A stretch of DNA of 14,771 nucleotides from Firm-04 sp964463355 (GCA_964463355.1 CAYXBP010000032.1:1-14771), one strand, 5' to 3'. Positions 1 to 7,408 are shown, counted from the stretch's first letter. Made by a program: numbers and translations. The notes: generated from the letters alone by a model not told the origin.

Positions 1-57
1 GTGAAGGCACTTTACTTGTATAACCAAGCCGCTTTGGCATATTAACAGAATTAAAAC

Positions 58-100
58 AGGGGCGGGCACCATTTTGGGGGTGTCCGCCTCTTAAATTTTT
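58..100 (+). terminator. Rho-independent terminator of a gene upstream of the window
   Basis: A 13-bp stem pairs 58-70 with 79-91 (two G-U pairs, otherwise Watson-Crick, GC-rich) around an 8-nt loop and is followed by TAAATTTTT. It would end transcription of a plus-strand gene whose body lies before position 1. Two plus-strand frames run in from the edge (stops at 21-23 and 43-45), and I cannot tell which is the end of that gene. Confidence 0.85.
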
Positions 101-334
101 CATCGTATTGTCTTGCAGTTCGCTTTTTTTCGACAAGTCCCTTTTCGGATTGATCCAAACGGATTGTGTCGCGTTTTATTGACAAAATCATTGCAACATG
201 GCAGAAATTCTCGTGTCGTTAGGGTCGGCATTGCCAGCAAGCACTTCATCAAATTGCTATAGCGATCAGCCTGATGGAGTGGAAGAAAGAAATGGCAAAA
301 ATTCGTTTTTTCGATGGCTCGTCGCAAATTCTCA
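101..334. other. Non-coding spacer, nothing recognised
   Basis: This stretch between the upstream terminator and the promoter at 335 contains T-rich runs and no convincing ORF, hairpin or repeat. Reading frames crossing it have no ribosome binding site and give protein of no recognisable character. Confidence 0.5.
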
Positions 335-363
335 TTGACGAAACCTTCAGAATATGCTATAAT
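335..363 (+). promoter_or_regulatory. Sigma-A promoter of the DUF5662 operon
   Basis: TTGACG (335-340) and TATAAT (358-363) are separated by 17 nt, with an extended -10 TGC directly before the TATAAT. Transcription would begin near 370, which places the ATG at 314 outside the transcript and supports the TTG start at 395. Confidence 0.85.
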
Positions 364-394
364 TGTGTCAGATATTCCAATGGAGGTGACTCGG

Positions 395-940
395 TTGCAT
401 TTGGCTTCACATTTCAAAACGGTATGCAAGCACCGCCATATGGTGTTTTTGCATTGCTGCCGCGCAGGCATCCCCCTACAAGGCTTACTGCATGACCTTT
501 CCAAGTTTTCGCCTGCTGAATTTTTGCCTGGCGTAATCTACTATCAGGGTACACGCAGCCCAAATGAAGCAGAACGCGAACAAAATGGATATTCCACTGC
601 ATGGATGCACCATAAAGGCAGAAACCGTCACCACTTTGAATTCTGGACAGATTATAGCCCTAAAACCAGACGCATGGAGCCGGTTCCCATGCCCATGCGG
701 TACATTGTAGAGATGTTCTGCGACCGCGTGGCGGCAAGCAAAGTATATCTTGGCGACACCTACACCGATGCCGCACCCCTCGCTTATTTTCAGCGTGGAA
801 AACCTACCCGTATCATTCATCCGCGCACAGCCGCCGTGCTGGAGCATCTGCTGACAATGCTGGCGGATGAGGGCGAAGCGAAAACATTTGCACATATTCG
901 CAGACACTGCTTAAAACATCACAGGGAGTTTAAAACATGA
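395..940 (+). CDS. DUF5662 family protein
   Basis: 181 residues. It resembles the uncharacterised DUF5662 family of Firmicutes, whose members open with a short helix, then a Cys-Cys-x-Ala-Gly-Ile-Pro stretch and an HDLSK motif. Here these are C21-C22-R-A-G-I-P and H33-D34-L-S-K37, followed by a His cluster (WMHHKGRNRHH) around residues 67-80. The spacing of H20, H33-D34 and the later His residues suggests a divalent-metal site like those of HD-domain hydrolases; that is inference. I chose the TTG at 395 because GGAGGTG lies at 382-388 with good spacing and the promoter ends at 363; the longer frame from 314 would begin upstream of the promoter. No signal peptide or membrane segment is seen, so it is probably cytosolic. 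Its stop overlaps the next start as ATGA, so the two are probably translationally coupled. Confidence 0.8.
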   Translation: MHLASHFKTVCKHRHMVFLHCCRAGIPLQGLLHDLSKFSPAEFLPGVIYYQGTRSPNEAEREQNGYSTAWMHHKGRNRHHFEFWTDYSPKTRRMEPVPMPMRYIVEMFCDRVAASKVYLGDTYTDAAPLAYFQRGKPTRIIHPRTAAVLEHLLTMLADEGEAKTFAHIRRHCLKHHREFKT

Positions 941-1872
941 AGATCCGTTTTCACCTGCCGGGCTTTACCCGTAATTATCACCTGAATATGCTGCTGGTAC
1001 AGCTCATGGATACCTACCCCGATGCCTTCCGTGATGATGTGGAAATCGCTTCATTCTACGGCGATTTTCCACCTGCACTTTGGAACGGCGGACGATGCAT
1101 GGGTGGCATCTACAGCGAAGATACCATGAAGTTCGTCATACAAAACCTCAATGACAGCGGCATCTCGCTGCGCTATACCTTTACCAATCCCCTTATCAAT
1201 CAGTCGCATCTCAAGGACAAGCACTGCAACCGCGCTTTGGCACTGGCACAACGCGATGACAAACTCAATGGCGTGATCGTAGTTTCACCCATACTGGAAA
1301 AATACATTCGCAAACAATACCCGAACTATCAGTTTATTTCCTCTACCTGCAAGCAGCTTACGGATATGCACGCGCTGAAAACAGAACTGGAGAAGGACTA
1401 CGCGCTGGTGGTGTTGGACTACAACTGGAACAATCAGTGGGATGTGCTGGAGCAGATGCCCCACAAAGACCGCATCGAACTGCTGGTGAATGCCGTTTGC
1501 CCGCCCAATTGTCAGAGAAGAAAGGCACACTATCAGCATCTCGCGCGGACACAGATGCTCTATTGTGAACATTTGCAGCGATTTGGAGCCTCGGTTCCTT
1601 TCCGCAATCCCGAAAACTTTGTGTGCCCCCATGCCAATGAGCAGCATTACGGCACAACGAAATTCAGCACACACATCTCGCCAGATGATCTGTTTACACG
1701 CTATGTGGATATGGGCTATCGCAATTTTAAGATTGAAGGGCGCGCGGCAAATCTGTTTAATGTGATGGAAGCGTATATGTACTATCTGGTAAAGCCTGAA
1801 CGCCGCGATGAGATCCGTTTGATCTATTTGCTCTCGTTGCAGCAGAGCAAAATTCTTCGCATTGATGAATAA
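937..1872 (+). CDS. Uncharacterised protein, possibly a peptidase U32-like TIM barrel
   Basis: 311 residues, overlapping the preceding stop codon by ATGA, with GGGAG at 924-928. I do not recognise a named family with certainty. Near the C terminus, the block around residues 258-269 (VDMGYRNFKIEGR) followed by a helix with paired tyrosines matches the KIEGR signature of U32 proteins. Four cysteines, C188, C192, C210 and C230, occur in the region where U32/UbiU-type proteins hold cysteines that ligate a [4Fe-4S] cluster; C188-x3-C192 is followed by basic residues and a His. The protein has no signal peptide or membrane helix and is about as long as a single U32 catalytic barrel. A U32-like iron-sulfur protein is the best guess, with substrate unknown. 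The tight link with the DUF5662 gene suggests a shared task. No terminator is obvious before the next promoter at 1906. Confidence 0.75.
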   Translation: MKIRFHLPGFTRNYHLNMLLVQLMDTYPDAFRDDVEIASFYGDFPPALWNGGRCMGGIYSEDTMKFVIQNLNDSGISLRYTFTNPLINQSHLKDKHCNRALALAQRDDKLNGVIVVSPILEKYIRKQYPNYQFISSTCKQLTDMHALKTELEKDYALVVLDYNWNNQWDVLEQMPHKDRIELLVNAVCPPNCQRRKAHYQHLARTQMLYCEHLQRFGASVPFRNPENFVCPHANEQHYGTTKFSTHISPDDLFTRYVDMGYRNFKIEGRAANLFNVMEAYMYYLVKPERRDEIRLIYLLSLQQSKILRIDE

Positions 1873-1905
1873 AATTGTGCAAAACGCCTAAATCAGCACG
1901 TCTGC

Positions 1906-1934
1906 TTGACAAATCATGTAAATTGTGATACAAT
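1906..1934 (+). promoter_or_regulatory. Promoter of the leader and acyl-CoA synthetase operon
   Basis: TTGACA (1906-1911), 17-nt spacer, TACAAT (1929-1934). Transcription would start near 1941, about 27 nt before the leader ORF. No equally good promoter is seen between the terminator at 2092-2130 and the regulator gene at 2302, so the operon probably depends on read-through from here. Confidence 0.8.
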
Positions 1935-1967
1935 GACAAGGTAAAATTGTAGAAAAGGATGGTTTTC

Positions 1968-2024
1968 ATGAACGCATTTTCTCTGCTGCTGTGCGTCCTG
2001 CGACTTACGGTCTTGTTATCGTAG
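1968..2024 (+). CDS. Putative 18-residue leucine-rich leader peptide
   Basis: The ORF reads MNAFSLLLCVLRLTVLLS and stops at TAG 2022-2024. Seven of 18 codons are Leu (CTG x4, CTT, TTG, TTA) and two are Val, half the peptide being branched-chain residues. It begins about 27 nt after a strong promoter's expected start site and has an AAAGGA ribosome binding site at 1954-1959. The stop is followed at once by a segment that can pair with the left arm of the terminator at 2092-2130. This is the arrangement of amino-acid-biosynthesis leader peptides, where ribosome stalling at hungry codons decides between terminator and antiterminator. Alternatively it could encode a tiny hydrophobic membrane peptide. 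The ORF and its signals are seen; the regulatory role is inferred. Confidence 0.6.
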   Translation: MNAFSLLLCVLRLTVLLS

Positions 2025-2102
2025 GTCTCCTTCGTTGTGCGCAGAAGCAGTTTTGAGAGCGTATCCAGAACAACCGCTTTATTTGTAAATCAACGGTGGA
2101 GA
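2002..2102 (+). promoter_or_regulatory. Attenuator: leader hairpin and antiterminator
   Basis: Two alternative pairings precede the terminator. First, 2002-2009 (end of the leader ORF) pairs with 2020-2027 as an 8-bp stem with one G-U pair and a 10-nt loop. Second, 2026-2037 pairs with 2091-2102 in 11 of 12 positions (one G-U, one T-T mismatch); this uses most of the left arm of the terminator, so the two cannot coexist. A ribosome at the leader stop (2022-2024) would cover 2026-2037 and allow termination. A ribosome stalled on the first Leu codons (1983-1991) would open the first stem and leave 2026-2037 free to antiterminate. Confidence 0.55.
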
Positions 2103-2130
2103 GCGAAGGCTTTCTGCCGTTTTTTGTTTT
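2092..2130 (+). terminator. Intrinsic terminator in the operon leader
   Basis: A 13-bp stem pairs 2092-2104 with 2109-2121 (three G-U pairs) around a GAAG loop and runs into TTTTTT-GTTTT. It lies 70 nt after the leader stop and 170 nt before the first structural gene, in the same direction, so it works as an attenuator rather than as an end of a full gene. Confidence 0.85.
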
Positions 2131-2235
2131 GATCAGGGAACGCAGCACATGAACAATGCATCGGTTGTGCAATGTCGCAATCCAGTGCTGCAAAAGAACC
2201 ACACGCTTATGAAAATGATAACAGACTGCAACACA

Positions 2236-2251
2236 ACGGCAAGGTTGCCGT
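2236..2251. promoter_or_regulatory. Perfect dyad, candidate operator for the XRE regulator
   Basis: ACGGCAA-GG-TTGCCGT is a perfect 7-2-7 inverted repeat 50 bp before the regulator's start codon. HTH_3 regulators bind as dimers to dyads of this size, often at their own gene. The short loop makes an RNA hairpin role less likely. Binding is inferred. Confidence 0.4.
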
Positions 2252-2301
2252 GGAATGTATAACAGAATGCGATTTAAGGAATTTTTAAGGAGGATATTCT
2301 T

Positions 2302-2847
2302 ATGCAGAACATCAACGAGATTGCAGCACGTATTCGAGAGCTGCGCGAAGCCTGCGACTACACCGTAGAACAGCTCGCCGAAGAGCTTGGCGTATCGCCT
2401 GCCGTCTACATCGCCTACGAAACCGATGGCGATTTTCCCATCAGCGTTATTTACCAGATCGCCAATAAGTTCAATGTCGATTTTAATGAGCTGGTAACTG
2501 GTGAGCCAAGCCGACTGGATACCTACCACATCGTTCGCAACGGAGAAGGCAGAAGCGTCAGCCGTTATGAAGGCTATCGCTTCAAAGACCTTGCCTTCCG
2601 CTATGCGGATAAAATCATGCAGCCGCTGCTGGTGACGCTCTCCCCCACCGATGAGCCTGCTGCACTGGTCACACACACTGGTCAGGAGTTCAATTTTGTG
2701 CTGCGTGGTTCCATCGCGCTGACTTTTGATAACCAGACAATCATTCTCAACGCTGGAGATAGCGTTTACTTTAATCCCACGCACCCCCACGGTCAGCGTT
2801 GCATCGGCGATACCGACGCAACCTTCCTGACGATGATCGCTGAATAA
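2302..2847 (+). CDS. XRE-family transcriptional regulator with C-terminal cupin
   Basis: 181 residues. Residues about 7-64 form an HTH_3 domain (RIRELREACDYTVEQLAEELGV, then a recognition helix around VSPAVYIAYE). Residues about 105-179 form a cupin_2 barrel with H125, E129 and H161/H163 at the positions of the usual ligand or metal pocket and the GDSVYFNPTHPHG strand pair. In this family the cupin senses a small molecule and changes DNA binding at neighbouring genes. AAGGAGG at 2287-2293 sits 8 nt before the ATG. It ends in tandem TAA codons 22 bp before the first acyl-CoA synthetase gene, so it is almost surely the local regulator of that operon. The ligand is unknown; an acyl-CoA, free acid or sugar-derived compound would fit the neighbours. 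The dyad at 2236-2251 is its likely target. Confidence 0.9.
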   Translation: MQNINEIAARIRELREACDYTVEQLAEELGVSPAVYIAYETDGDFPISVIYQIANKFNVDFNELVTGEPSRLDTYHIVRNGEGRSVSRYEGYRFKDLAFRYADKIMQPLLVTLSPTDEPAALVTHTGQEFNFVLRGSIALTFDNQTIILNAGDSVYFNPTHPHGQRCIGDTDATFLTMIAE

Positions 2848-2869
2848 TAATGACAAGGAGTGAATCAAA

Positions 2870-4543
2870 ATGCTGTTAGATCGCTTTCTCCCCAGAATCC
2901 AATTTGATTCTTATGAGGACTTTAAGGAAAACTACCGCGTGAATGTGCCCGAGGACTTCAACTTTGGCTTCGATATCGTGGACGCATGGGCGGAGCAGGA
3001 GCCTGAAAAAAAAGCACTGCTATGGCTGAGTCACGACAAGGAAGAGAAATCCTTTACCTTCACCGATATCTCGAAGCTTTCTAACCGTGCCTGCAACTAT
3101 TTCCAAAGCATCGGTCTGAAAAAGGGCGATGTGGTTCTGTTGATTCTGCGCCGCCGCTGGGAATACTGGGTGATTGCCACCGCACTGCATAAAATGGGCA
3201 TCGTCCTGATTCCCGGCAATCTGCTGTTCACCAAAAAGGATATCGTATATCGTGGCAACATGGCAGGCATTTCTGCGATTTTCTGCTGTGATGACGAATA
3301 TGTTCGCGCACAGGTTGCCGCCGCCGTTCCCGAAATCAAAACACTTCGTAAGGTAATCGCTGTAGCAGAACCGCACGAGGGATGGGATTTCTTCACCGAC
3401 GAAATCGCAAAGTATTCCGATACCTTTGCCCGCCCCACTGGCGATGCGGCGACTCGCTGGGATGAAACCGCGCTCATCTACTTCACATCCGGCTCTACTG
3501 GTATGCCCAAAATGGTATGCCATAACCATGCCCATCCGTTGGGGCATATCGTAACAGCAAAATACTGGCATCAGGTGCAGGAAAACAAGCTGCATATGTC
3601 TATTTCCGATTCTGGTTGGGCAAAGTTCGGCTGGGGAAAAATCTACGGTCAATGGATCTGCGGCGCAACAATCTTCTGCTACGATTTCATCGGCAGATTT
3701 GATGCCAAGGATATTCTGGAAGTCATCAGCAAGTATCGCATCACTACCTTCTGTGCGCCACCTACCATGTATCGCTTTATGCTGCAAGAGGATATGACAA
3801 AGTATGACCTCTCTTCTATCGTCAATTTCTGCAATGCAGGCGAACCGCTGAATCCTGAAGTGTTCAACCGCATTTATGAGATCACTGGTATTAAAATGCG
3901 CGAGGGCTTCGGACAATCCGAAGGCACTGTGCTGCTGGCAAACTTTCCGTGGATTGAACCCAAGCCTGGCTCTACTGGAAAGCCCTCCCCGCTGTATAAT
4001 ATCCAGCTGCTGCGTGCTGACGGCACCAAGGCAGACGATGGCGAGGAAGGCTCCATCATGATCTGCGATATTGATCAGGAGCGACCAGTGGGTCTGTTCA
4101 CCAGCTATTACAAAAATCCCGAACTGACGGATGCCGTGCTGGGCGGCAAGAATTATGACACCGGCGATGTAGCATGGAGAGATTCCAATGGCTACTACTG
4201 GTTTGTTGGCAGAAATGACGATGTGATCAAATGCTCAGGCTATCGTATCGGCCCGTTTGAGGTAGAGAGCGCACTGCTCACCCACCCCGCAGTTGTGGAA
4301 TCTGCCATTACAGGTGCCCCAGATCCCATCAGAGGGCAGGTCGTTAAGGCAACAGTCGTGTTGGCAGAAGGCTATACTCCCTCCCCTGAGCTGACCAAAG
4401 AATTGCAAAACCATGTCAAGAAAGCCACCGCCCCTTACAAATATCCCCGCATCATTGAGTATGTTGCAGAATTGCCAAAAACGCTGGGCGGTAAGATCAA
4501 GCGCGCGGAGATTCGTAAGTCAGACGAATCTACCGACAAATAA
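2870..4543 (+). CDS. Acyl-CoA synthetase, medium-chain (AcsM) type
   Basis: 557 residues, normal for the adenylate-forming ANL superfamily. It activates a carboxylic acid to acyl-AMP and transfers it to CoA in the cytosol. The P-loop-like motif YFTSGSTGMPK is at residues 204-214; SGWAKFGWGKIYGQW and the APPTMYR stretch are typical of the medium-chain acyl-CoA synthetase group; the A5 motif is GFGQSEG, the A7 motif YDTGD, the hinge region GRNDDVIKCSGYRIGPFEVE, and the catalytic C-terminal lysine is K542 in LGGKIKR. All key residues are present, so it should be active. AAGGAG at 2855-2860 precedes the ATG. Members of this group use medium-chain, branched-chain or aromatic acids; the sequence does not settle which. 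Co-transcription with a second ligase domain downstream suggests two related acids or two steps. The leucine-rich leader upstream makes a branched-chain acid an attractive but unproven substrate. Confidence 0.9.
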   Translation: MLLDRFLPRIQFDSYEDFKENYRVNVPEDFNFGFDIVDAWAEQEPEKKALLWLSHDKEEKSFTFTDISKLSNRACNYFQSIGLKKGDVVLLILRRRWEYWVIATALHKMGIVLIPGNLLFTKKDIVYRGNMAGISAIFCCDDEYVRAQVAAAVPEIKTLRKVIAVAEPHEGWDFFTDEIAKYSDTFARPTGDAATRWDETALIYFTSGSTGMPKMVCHNHAHPLGHIVTAKYWHQVQENKLHMSISDSGWAKFGWGKIYGQWICGATIFCYDFIGRFDAKDILEVISKYRITTFCAPPTMYRFMLQEDMTKYDLSSIVNFCNAGEPLNPEVFNRIYEITGIKMREGFGQSEGTVLLANFPWIEPKPGSTGKPSPLYNIQLLRADGTKADDGEEGSIMICDIDQERPVGLFTSYYKNPELTDAVLGGKNYDTGDVAWRDSNGYYWFVGRNDDVIKCSGYRIGPFEVESALLTHPAVVESAITGAPDPIRGQVVKATVVLAEGYTPSPELTKELQNHVKKATAPYKYPRIIEYVAELPKTLGGKIKRAEIRKSDESTDK

Positions 4544-4573
4544 GCGGCACATATTTTAAGAAAGGAATGCTTT

Positions 4574-7096
4574 ATGAAGATTTGTTTTTCTACGCTCGGC
4601 TGCCCCGATTTCGACTGGTCAGATGTTTATTCCATGGCAAAAGACCTAAACTTTGATGGCATTGAATTGCGTTCGCTGGGTATGCCGGTGGATCCCTTCC
4701 GCAGCAAGCCCTTTACTGGCGCACAGCTTGAAAAAACCATTGGTAAGCTTGCACAGCTGCATCTTGAAATTCCCTGTATCAGTTCCAATTGCTGCATTGC
4801 CAACACCAGCGATGCACAACAGAACGCCGAGGAACTGCTTGCCTGCATGGAGTTGGCACAGGCACTGGGCGCGCCCTATATCCGCGTATTGGGTGATTTG
4901 AATCCCGCCCCGACCTGCGAGATCGACGACAACGCCGTAGCTGATGCGCTCATTACACTTTGCCCAGAAGCCGAAAAACATAATGTGACACTGCTGGTAG
5001 AAACCAACGGCGTTTACTCCAATACAGCAAGATTGCGTGCATTGCTTGAAAAGGTTGGTAATCGCCGCGTTGCCGCACTGTGGGATATCCATCACCCCTA
5101 CCGCTACGGCAACGAATCACCCAAAACCACCGTTGCAAATCTGGGCGAATACATTAAATTCGTACACGCCAAGGACAGTGCCACTGAAAACGGCAAAACC
5201 GTTTATCACCTGACTGGTGAGGGCGATATGCCCTTGGACGCGATGATGGAAGCACTGCGCAATATCCACTACACGGGTTATGTTTCTCTGGAATGGGTGA
5301 AGCGTTTGATGCCTGAGCTTTCCGATGCCGCAATCGTATTTCCCCGCTTTGCCGAATACATGGCACCCTTTCGCCACACGCACAAGCACCCCCTGCAAAC
5401 CAATCACGCAGGCACAGGGCAGTACATATGGCCCAAAGAACGCCTCATCTCCTATACCTTCCCCGATGTGCTTGACCGCATCTGCGAGGAATTTCCAAAC
5501 CAATATGCATTTCGCTACACTGAGTTGGACTACACCAGAACCTACCCGCAGTTTCGCGACGATGTGGATACCTTTGCACGGTCGCTCATCGCAATGGGCG
5601 TTGGCAAGGGCGACCATGTCGCAATCTGGGCAACGAACCTGCCAGCATGGTATATCACCTTCTGGGCAACTACAAAAATCGGTGCCGTGCTGGTCACGGT
5701 CAATACAGGCAACAAGATTCATGAAACTGAATATCTCCTGAAGCAGTCCGATACGCATACGCTGGTTATGGTGGATGGATTCAAGGGTACGGACTACAAC
5801 GAGATCATGCAGACGCTTTGCCCCGAATTGCTGATATGCCAACCTGGCGAGTTGAAATCGAAAAAATTCCCGTACCTCAAAAACATCGTAACTGTCGAGA
5901 GCCGTCAGCCTGGCTGCTATACATGGGATGAGGCGGTTGCCCTCTCCAAAAATGTGCCGCTGACCGAAGTCGAAAAGCGTCGCCGTTCCATCCACAAGGA
6001 CGATGTGGCGAATATGCAGTACACTTCAGGTACAACGGGATTTCCCAAAGGCGTGATGCTTACCCACTATAACGTGGTAAACAATGGTAAAGCCATCGGT
6101 GACTGCATGGATCTTTCCACCGCCGATCGCATGATGATCCAAGTACCAATGTTTCACTGCTTTGGTATGGTGTTGGCAATGACAGCATCCATCACCCACG
6201 GCACTACGATGTCACCCATCAGCACATTCTCGCCAAAGAAGGGACTTGCCTGCATCAATAAAGAGAAAATCACTTGTTTCCACGGCGTGCCCACCATGTT
6301 TATCGCAATGCTGGGACACGAGGACTTTGCCAAAACCGATTTCTCACATATGCGCACGGGCATTATGGCAGGCTCCCCCTGCCCCATCAAGACCATGAAA
6401 GAAGTCATTGAAAAGATGCATATGCCTGAAATCTGCATCACCTACGGTCAGACAGAGGCCTCCCCTGCTACCACCATGAGCAAGACCACCGATTCTATCG
6501 AAACGCGCGTGAACACTGTGGGCGGGCCGATCTACGGCGTTGAGTGCAAGATCGTTGACCCTGAAACTGGTGAGGAACTGCCTGACAATGTGGATGGCGA
6601 ATTCTGCGCAAGGGGATACAACATCATGAAGGGCTATTACAAGATGCCCGAAGCTACTGCTGCTGCCATTGACAAGGATGGCTGGCTGCACTCCGGCGAC
6701 CTTGCCCGCCGCCTGCCCGATGGCAACTTCAAGATTACAGGCAGAATCAAGGATATGATCATCCGCGGCGGCGAGAACATCTACCCCAAAGAAATTGAGG
6801 ACTTCCTCTACACGCACCCCGATGTCAAGGATGTACAGGTCATTGGTGTGCCAGATGAGCAGTACGGTGAGGAAATCATGGCTTGCGTGATCCCTAAGCC
6901 TGGCTGCAAAACCACCGAGGCCGAACTGAAAGAATTTGTCCGTACCCATATGGATAAGTGCAAAACACCTCGCTATGTGGTTTATGTGGAGGAATTCCCC
7001 ATGAATGTTGCTGGCAAGATTCTCAAGTACAAAATGCGCGAGTGGGCAGTTGATCTGCTGAACCTTCATAAGGCAAACACCATCGAAACGGCATAA
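4574..7096 (+). CDS. Fusion: sugar isomerase/epimerase-like TIM barrel + acyl-CoA synthetase
   Basis: 840 residues in one uninterrupted frame. Residues 1 to about 268 form an AP-endonuclease-2/xylose-isomerase-like barrel related to IolE and hydroxypyruvate isomerase. The expected metal quartet is present: E143 (LLVETNG), D171 (LWDIHHPY), H198 (FVHAKD) and E240 (SLEW). Residues about 290-840 form a complete acyl-CoA synthetase of the FadD/ACSF2 type: QYTSGTTGFPKG at 482-493, YGQTE, HSGDLARR, GRIKDMIIRGGENIYPKEIE, and catalytic K815 in VAGKILKYK. Both halves look active. No good internal start or ribosome binding site separates them, so a single two-domain product is expected. An AAAGGA site lies 8 nt before the ATG, 30 bp after the previous gene. 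The second ligase differs in subfamily from the one in the preceding gene, so this is not a tandem duplication. The barrel may isomerise or epimerise a hydroxy- or keto-acid that the ligase then activates; this is inference. Confidence 0.85.
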   Translation: MKICFSTLGCPDFDWSDVYSMAKDLNFDGIELRSLGMPVDPFRSKPFTGAQLEKTIGKLAQLHLEIPCISSNCCIANTSDAQQNAEELLACMELAQALGAPYIRVLGDLNPAPTCEIDDNAVADALITLCPEAEKHNVTLLVETNGVYSNTARLRALLEKVGNRRVAALWDIHHPYRYGNESPKTTVANLGEYIKFVHAKDSATENGKTVYHLTGEGDMPLDAMMEALRNIHYTGYVSLEWVKRLMPELSDAAIVFPRFAEYMAPFRHTHKHPLQTNHAGTGQYIWPKERLISYTFPDVLDRICEEFPNQYAFRYTELDYTRTYPQFRDDVDTFARSLIAMGVGKGDHVAIWATNLPAWYITFWATTKIGAVLVTVNTGNKIHETEYLLKQSDTHTLVMVDGFKGTDYNEIMQTLCPELLICQPGELKSKKFPYLKNIVTVESRQPGCYTWDEAVALSKNVPLTEVEKRRRSIHKDDVANMQYTSGTTGFPKGVMLTHYNVVNNGKAIGDCMDLSTADRMMIQVPMFHCFGMVLAMTASITHGTTMSPISTFSPKKGLACINKEKITCFHGVPTMFIAMLGHEDFAKTDFSHMRTGIMAGSPCPIKTMKEVIEKMHMPEICITYGQTEASPATTMSKTTDSIETRVNTVGGPIYGVECKIVDPETGEELPDNVDGEFCARGYNIMKGYYKMPEATAAAIDKDGWLHSGDLARRLPDGNFKITGRIKDMIIRGGENIYPKEIEDFLYTHPDVKDVQVIGVPDEQYGEEIMACVIPKPGCKTTEAELKEFVRTHMDKCKTPRYVVYVEEFPMNVAGKILKYKMREWAVDLLNLHKANTIETA

Positions 7097-7131
7097 GTTC
7101 CGTACCCGCCGAATAACGCAAGTACAATCAC

Positions 7132-7173
7132 AAAAAACAGGCTCACCGTTAACTGGCGGTGAGCCTGTTTGCG
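7132..7173. terminator. Bidirectional terminator between convergent operon and copper ATPase
   Basis: A 14-bp perfect stem pairs 7135-7148 with 7157-7170 around an 8-nt loop. On the minus strand the stem ends in six T residues, a strong terminator for the ATPase gene ending at 7199. On the plus strand the T run is only three long, so termination of the acyl-CoA synthetase operon may be less complete. Confidence 0.85.
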
Positions 7174-7198
7174 CGTTTATCGAAGGTAAACTGTGCGA

Positions 7199-7408
7199 TT
7201 ACTCAATCGCCGTCACAGTATAATCCTGTGCTTCCACGGCTGCCTTCAGGATGTCATCACTGACATTAGCTGAAAGCGCAATCACCGCAGTACCTTCGGT
7301 ATGGCTGACGGTCGCTTCTGTAACCCCTGCGATGCCCTCCAACGTTTTTTTCACCCTAGCTTCGCAATGCCCGCACATCATACCTTCGATATGCATAATC
7401 CTCTGCAT
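7199..7408 (-). CDS. Possible internally initiated CopZ-like copper chaperone (within copA)
   Basis: Within the ATPase frame, the complement of 7414-7421 reads GGAGGTGA and lies 6-8 nt before an in-frame ATG at 7408. Starting there gives a 69-residue protein, the size of free CopZ chaperones, with MQRIMHIEGMMCGHC and a complete HMA fold. The ribosome binding site is encoded in the linker as part of a Val-Glu-Val stretch. Either the codons are chance or the gene makes both the long ATPase and a free chaperone. It may also be a relic of separate copA and copZ genes that fused. The site is seen; its use is inferred. Confidence 0.4.
   Translation of the reverse strand: MQRIMHIEGMMCGHCEARVKKTLEGIAGVTEATVSHTEGTAVIALSANVSDDILKAAVEAQDYTVTAIE

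Noticed and set aside
1..45. Reading frames running in from the left edge (stops at 21-23 and 43-45)
   Set aside because: Too short to choose between them or to identify a product.
314..394. N-terminal extension of the DUF5662 gene from the ATG at 314
   Set aside because: It lies before the promoter's expected start site and has no ribosome binding site; GGAGGTG and TTG at 395 fit better and match how the family begins.
2149..2262. 37-codon ORF between the attenuator terminator and the XRE gene
   Set aside because: Only a weak AGGGA upstream, no recognisable character, and it runs across the dyad at 2236-2251.
2005..2868. 287-codon minus-strand reading frame
   Set aside because: It lies opposite the XRE-cupin gene and the attenuator, has no ribosome binding site and no family resemblance; a shadow of the real coding frame.
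3020..3916. 298-codon minus-strand reading frame, and similar long frames at 5117-5995 and 6344-7069
   Set aside because: They lie opposite conserved acyl-CoA synthetase genes and have compositions typical of antisense shadows.
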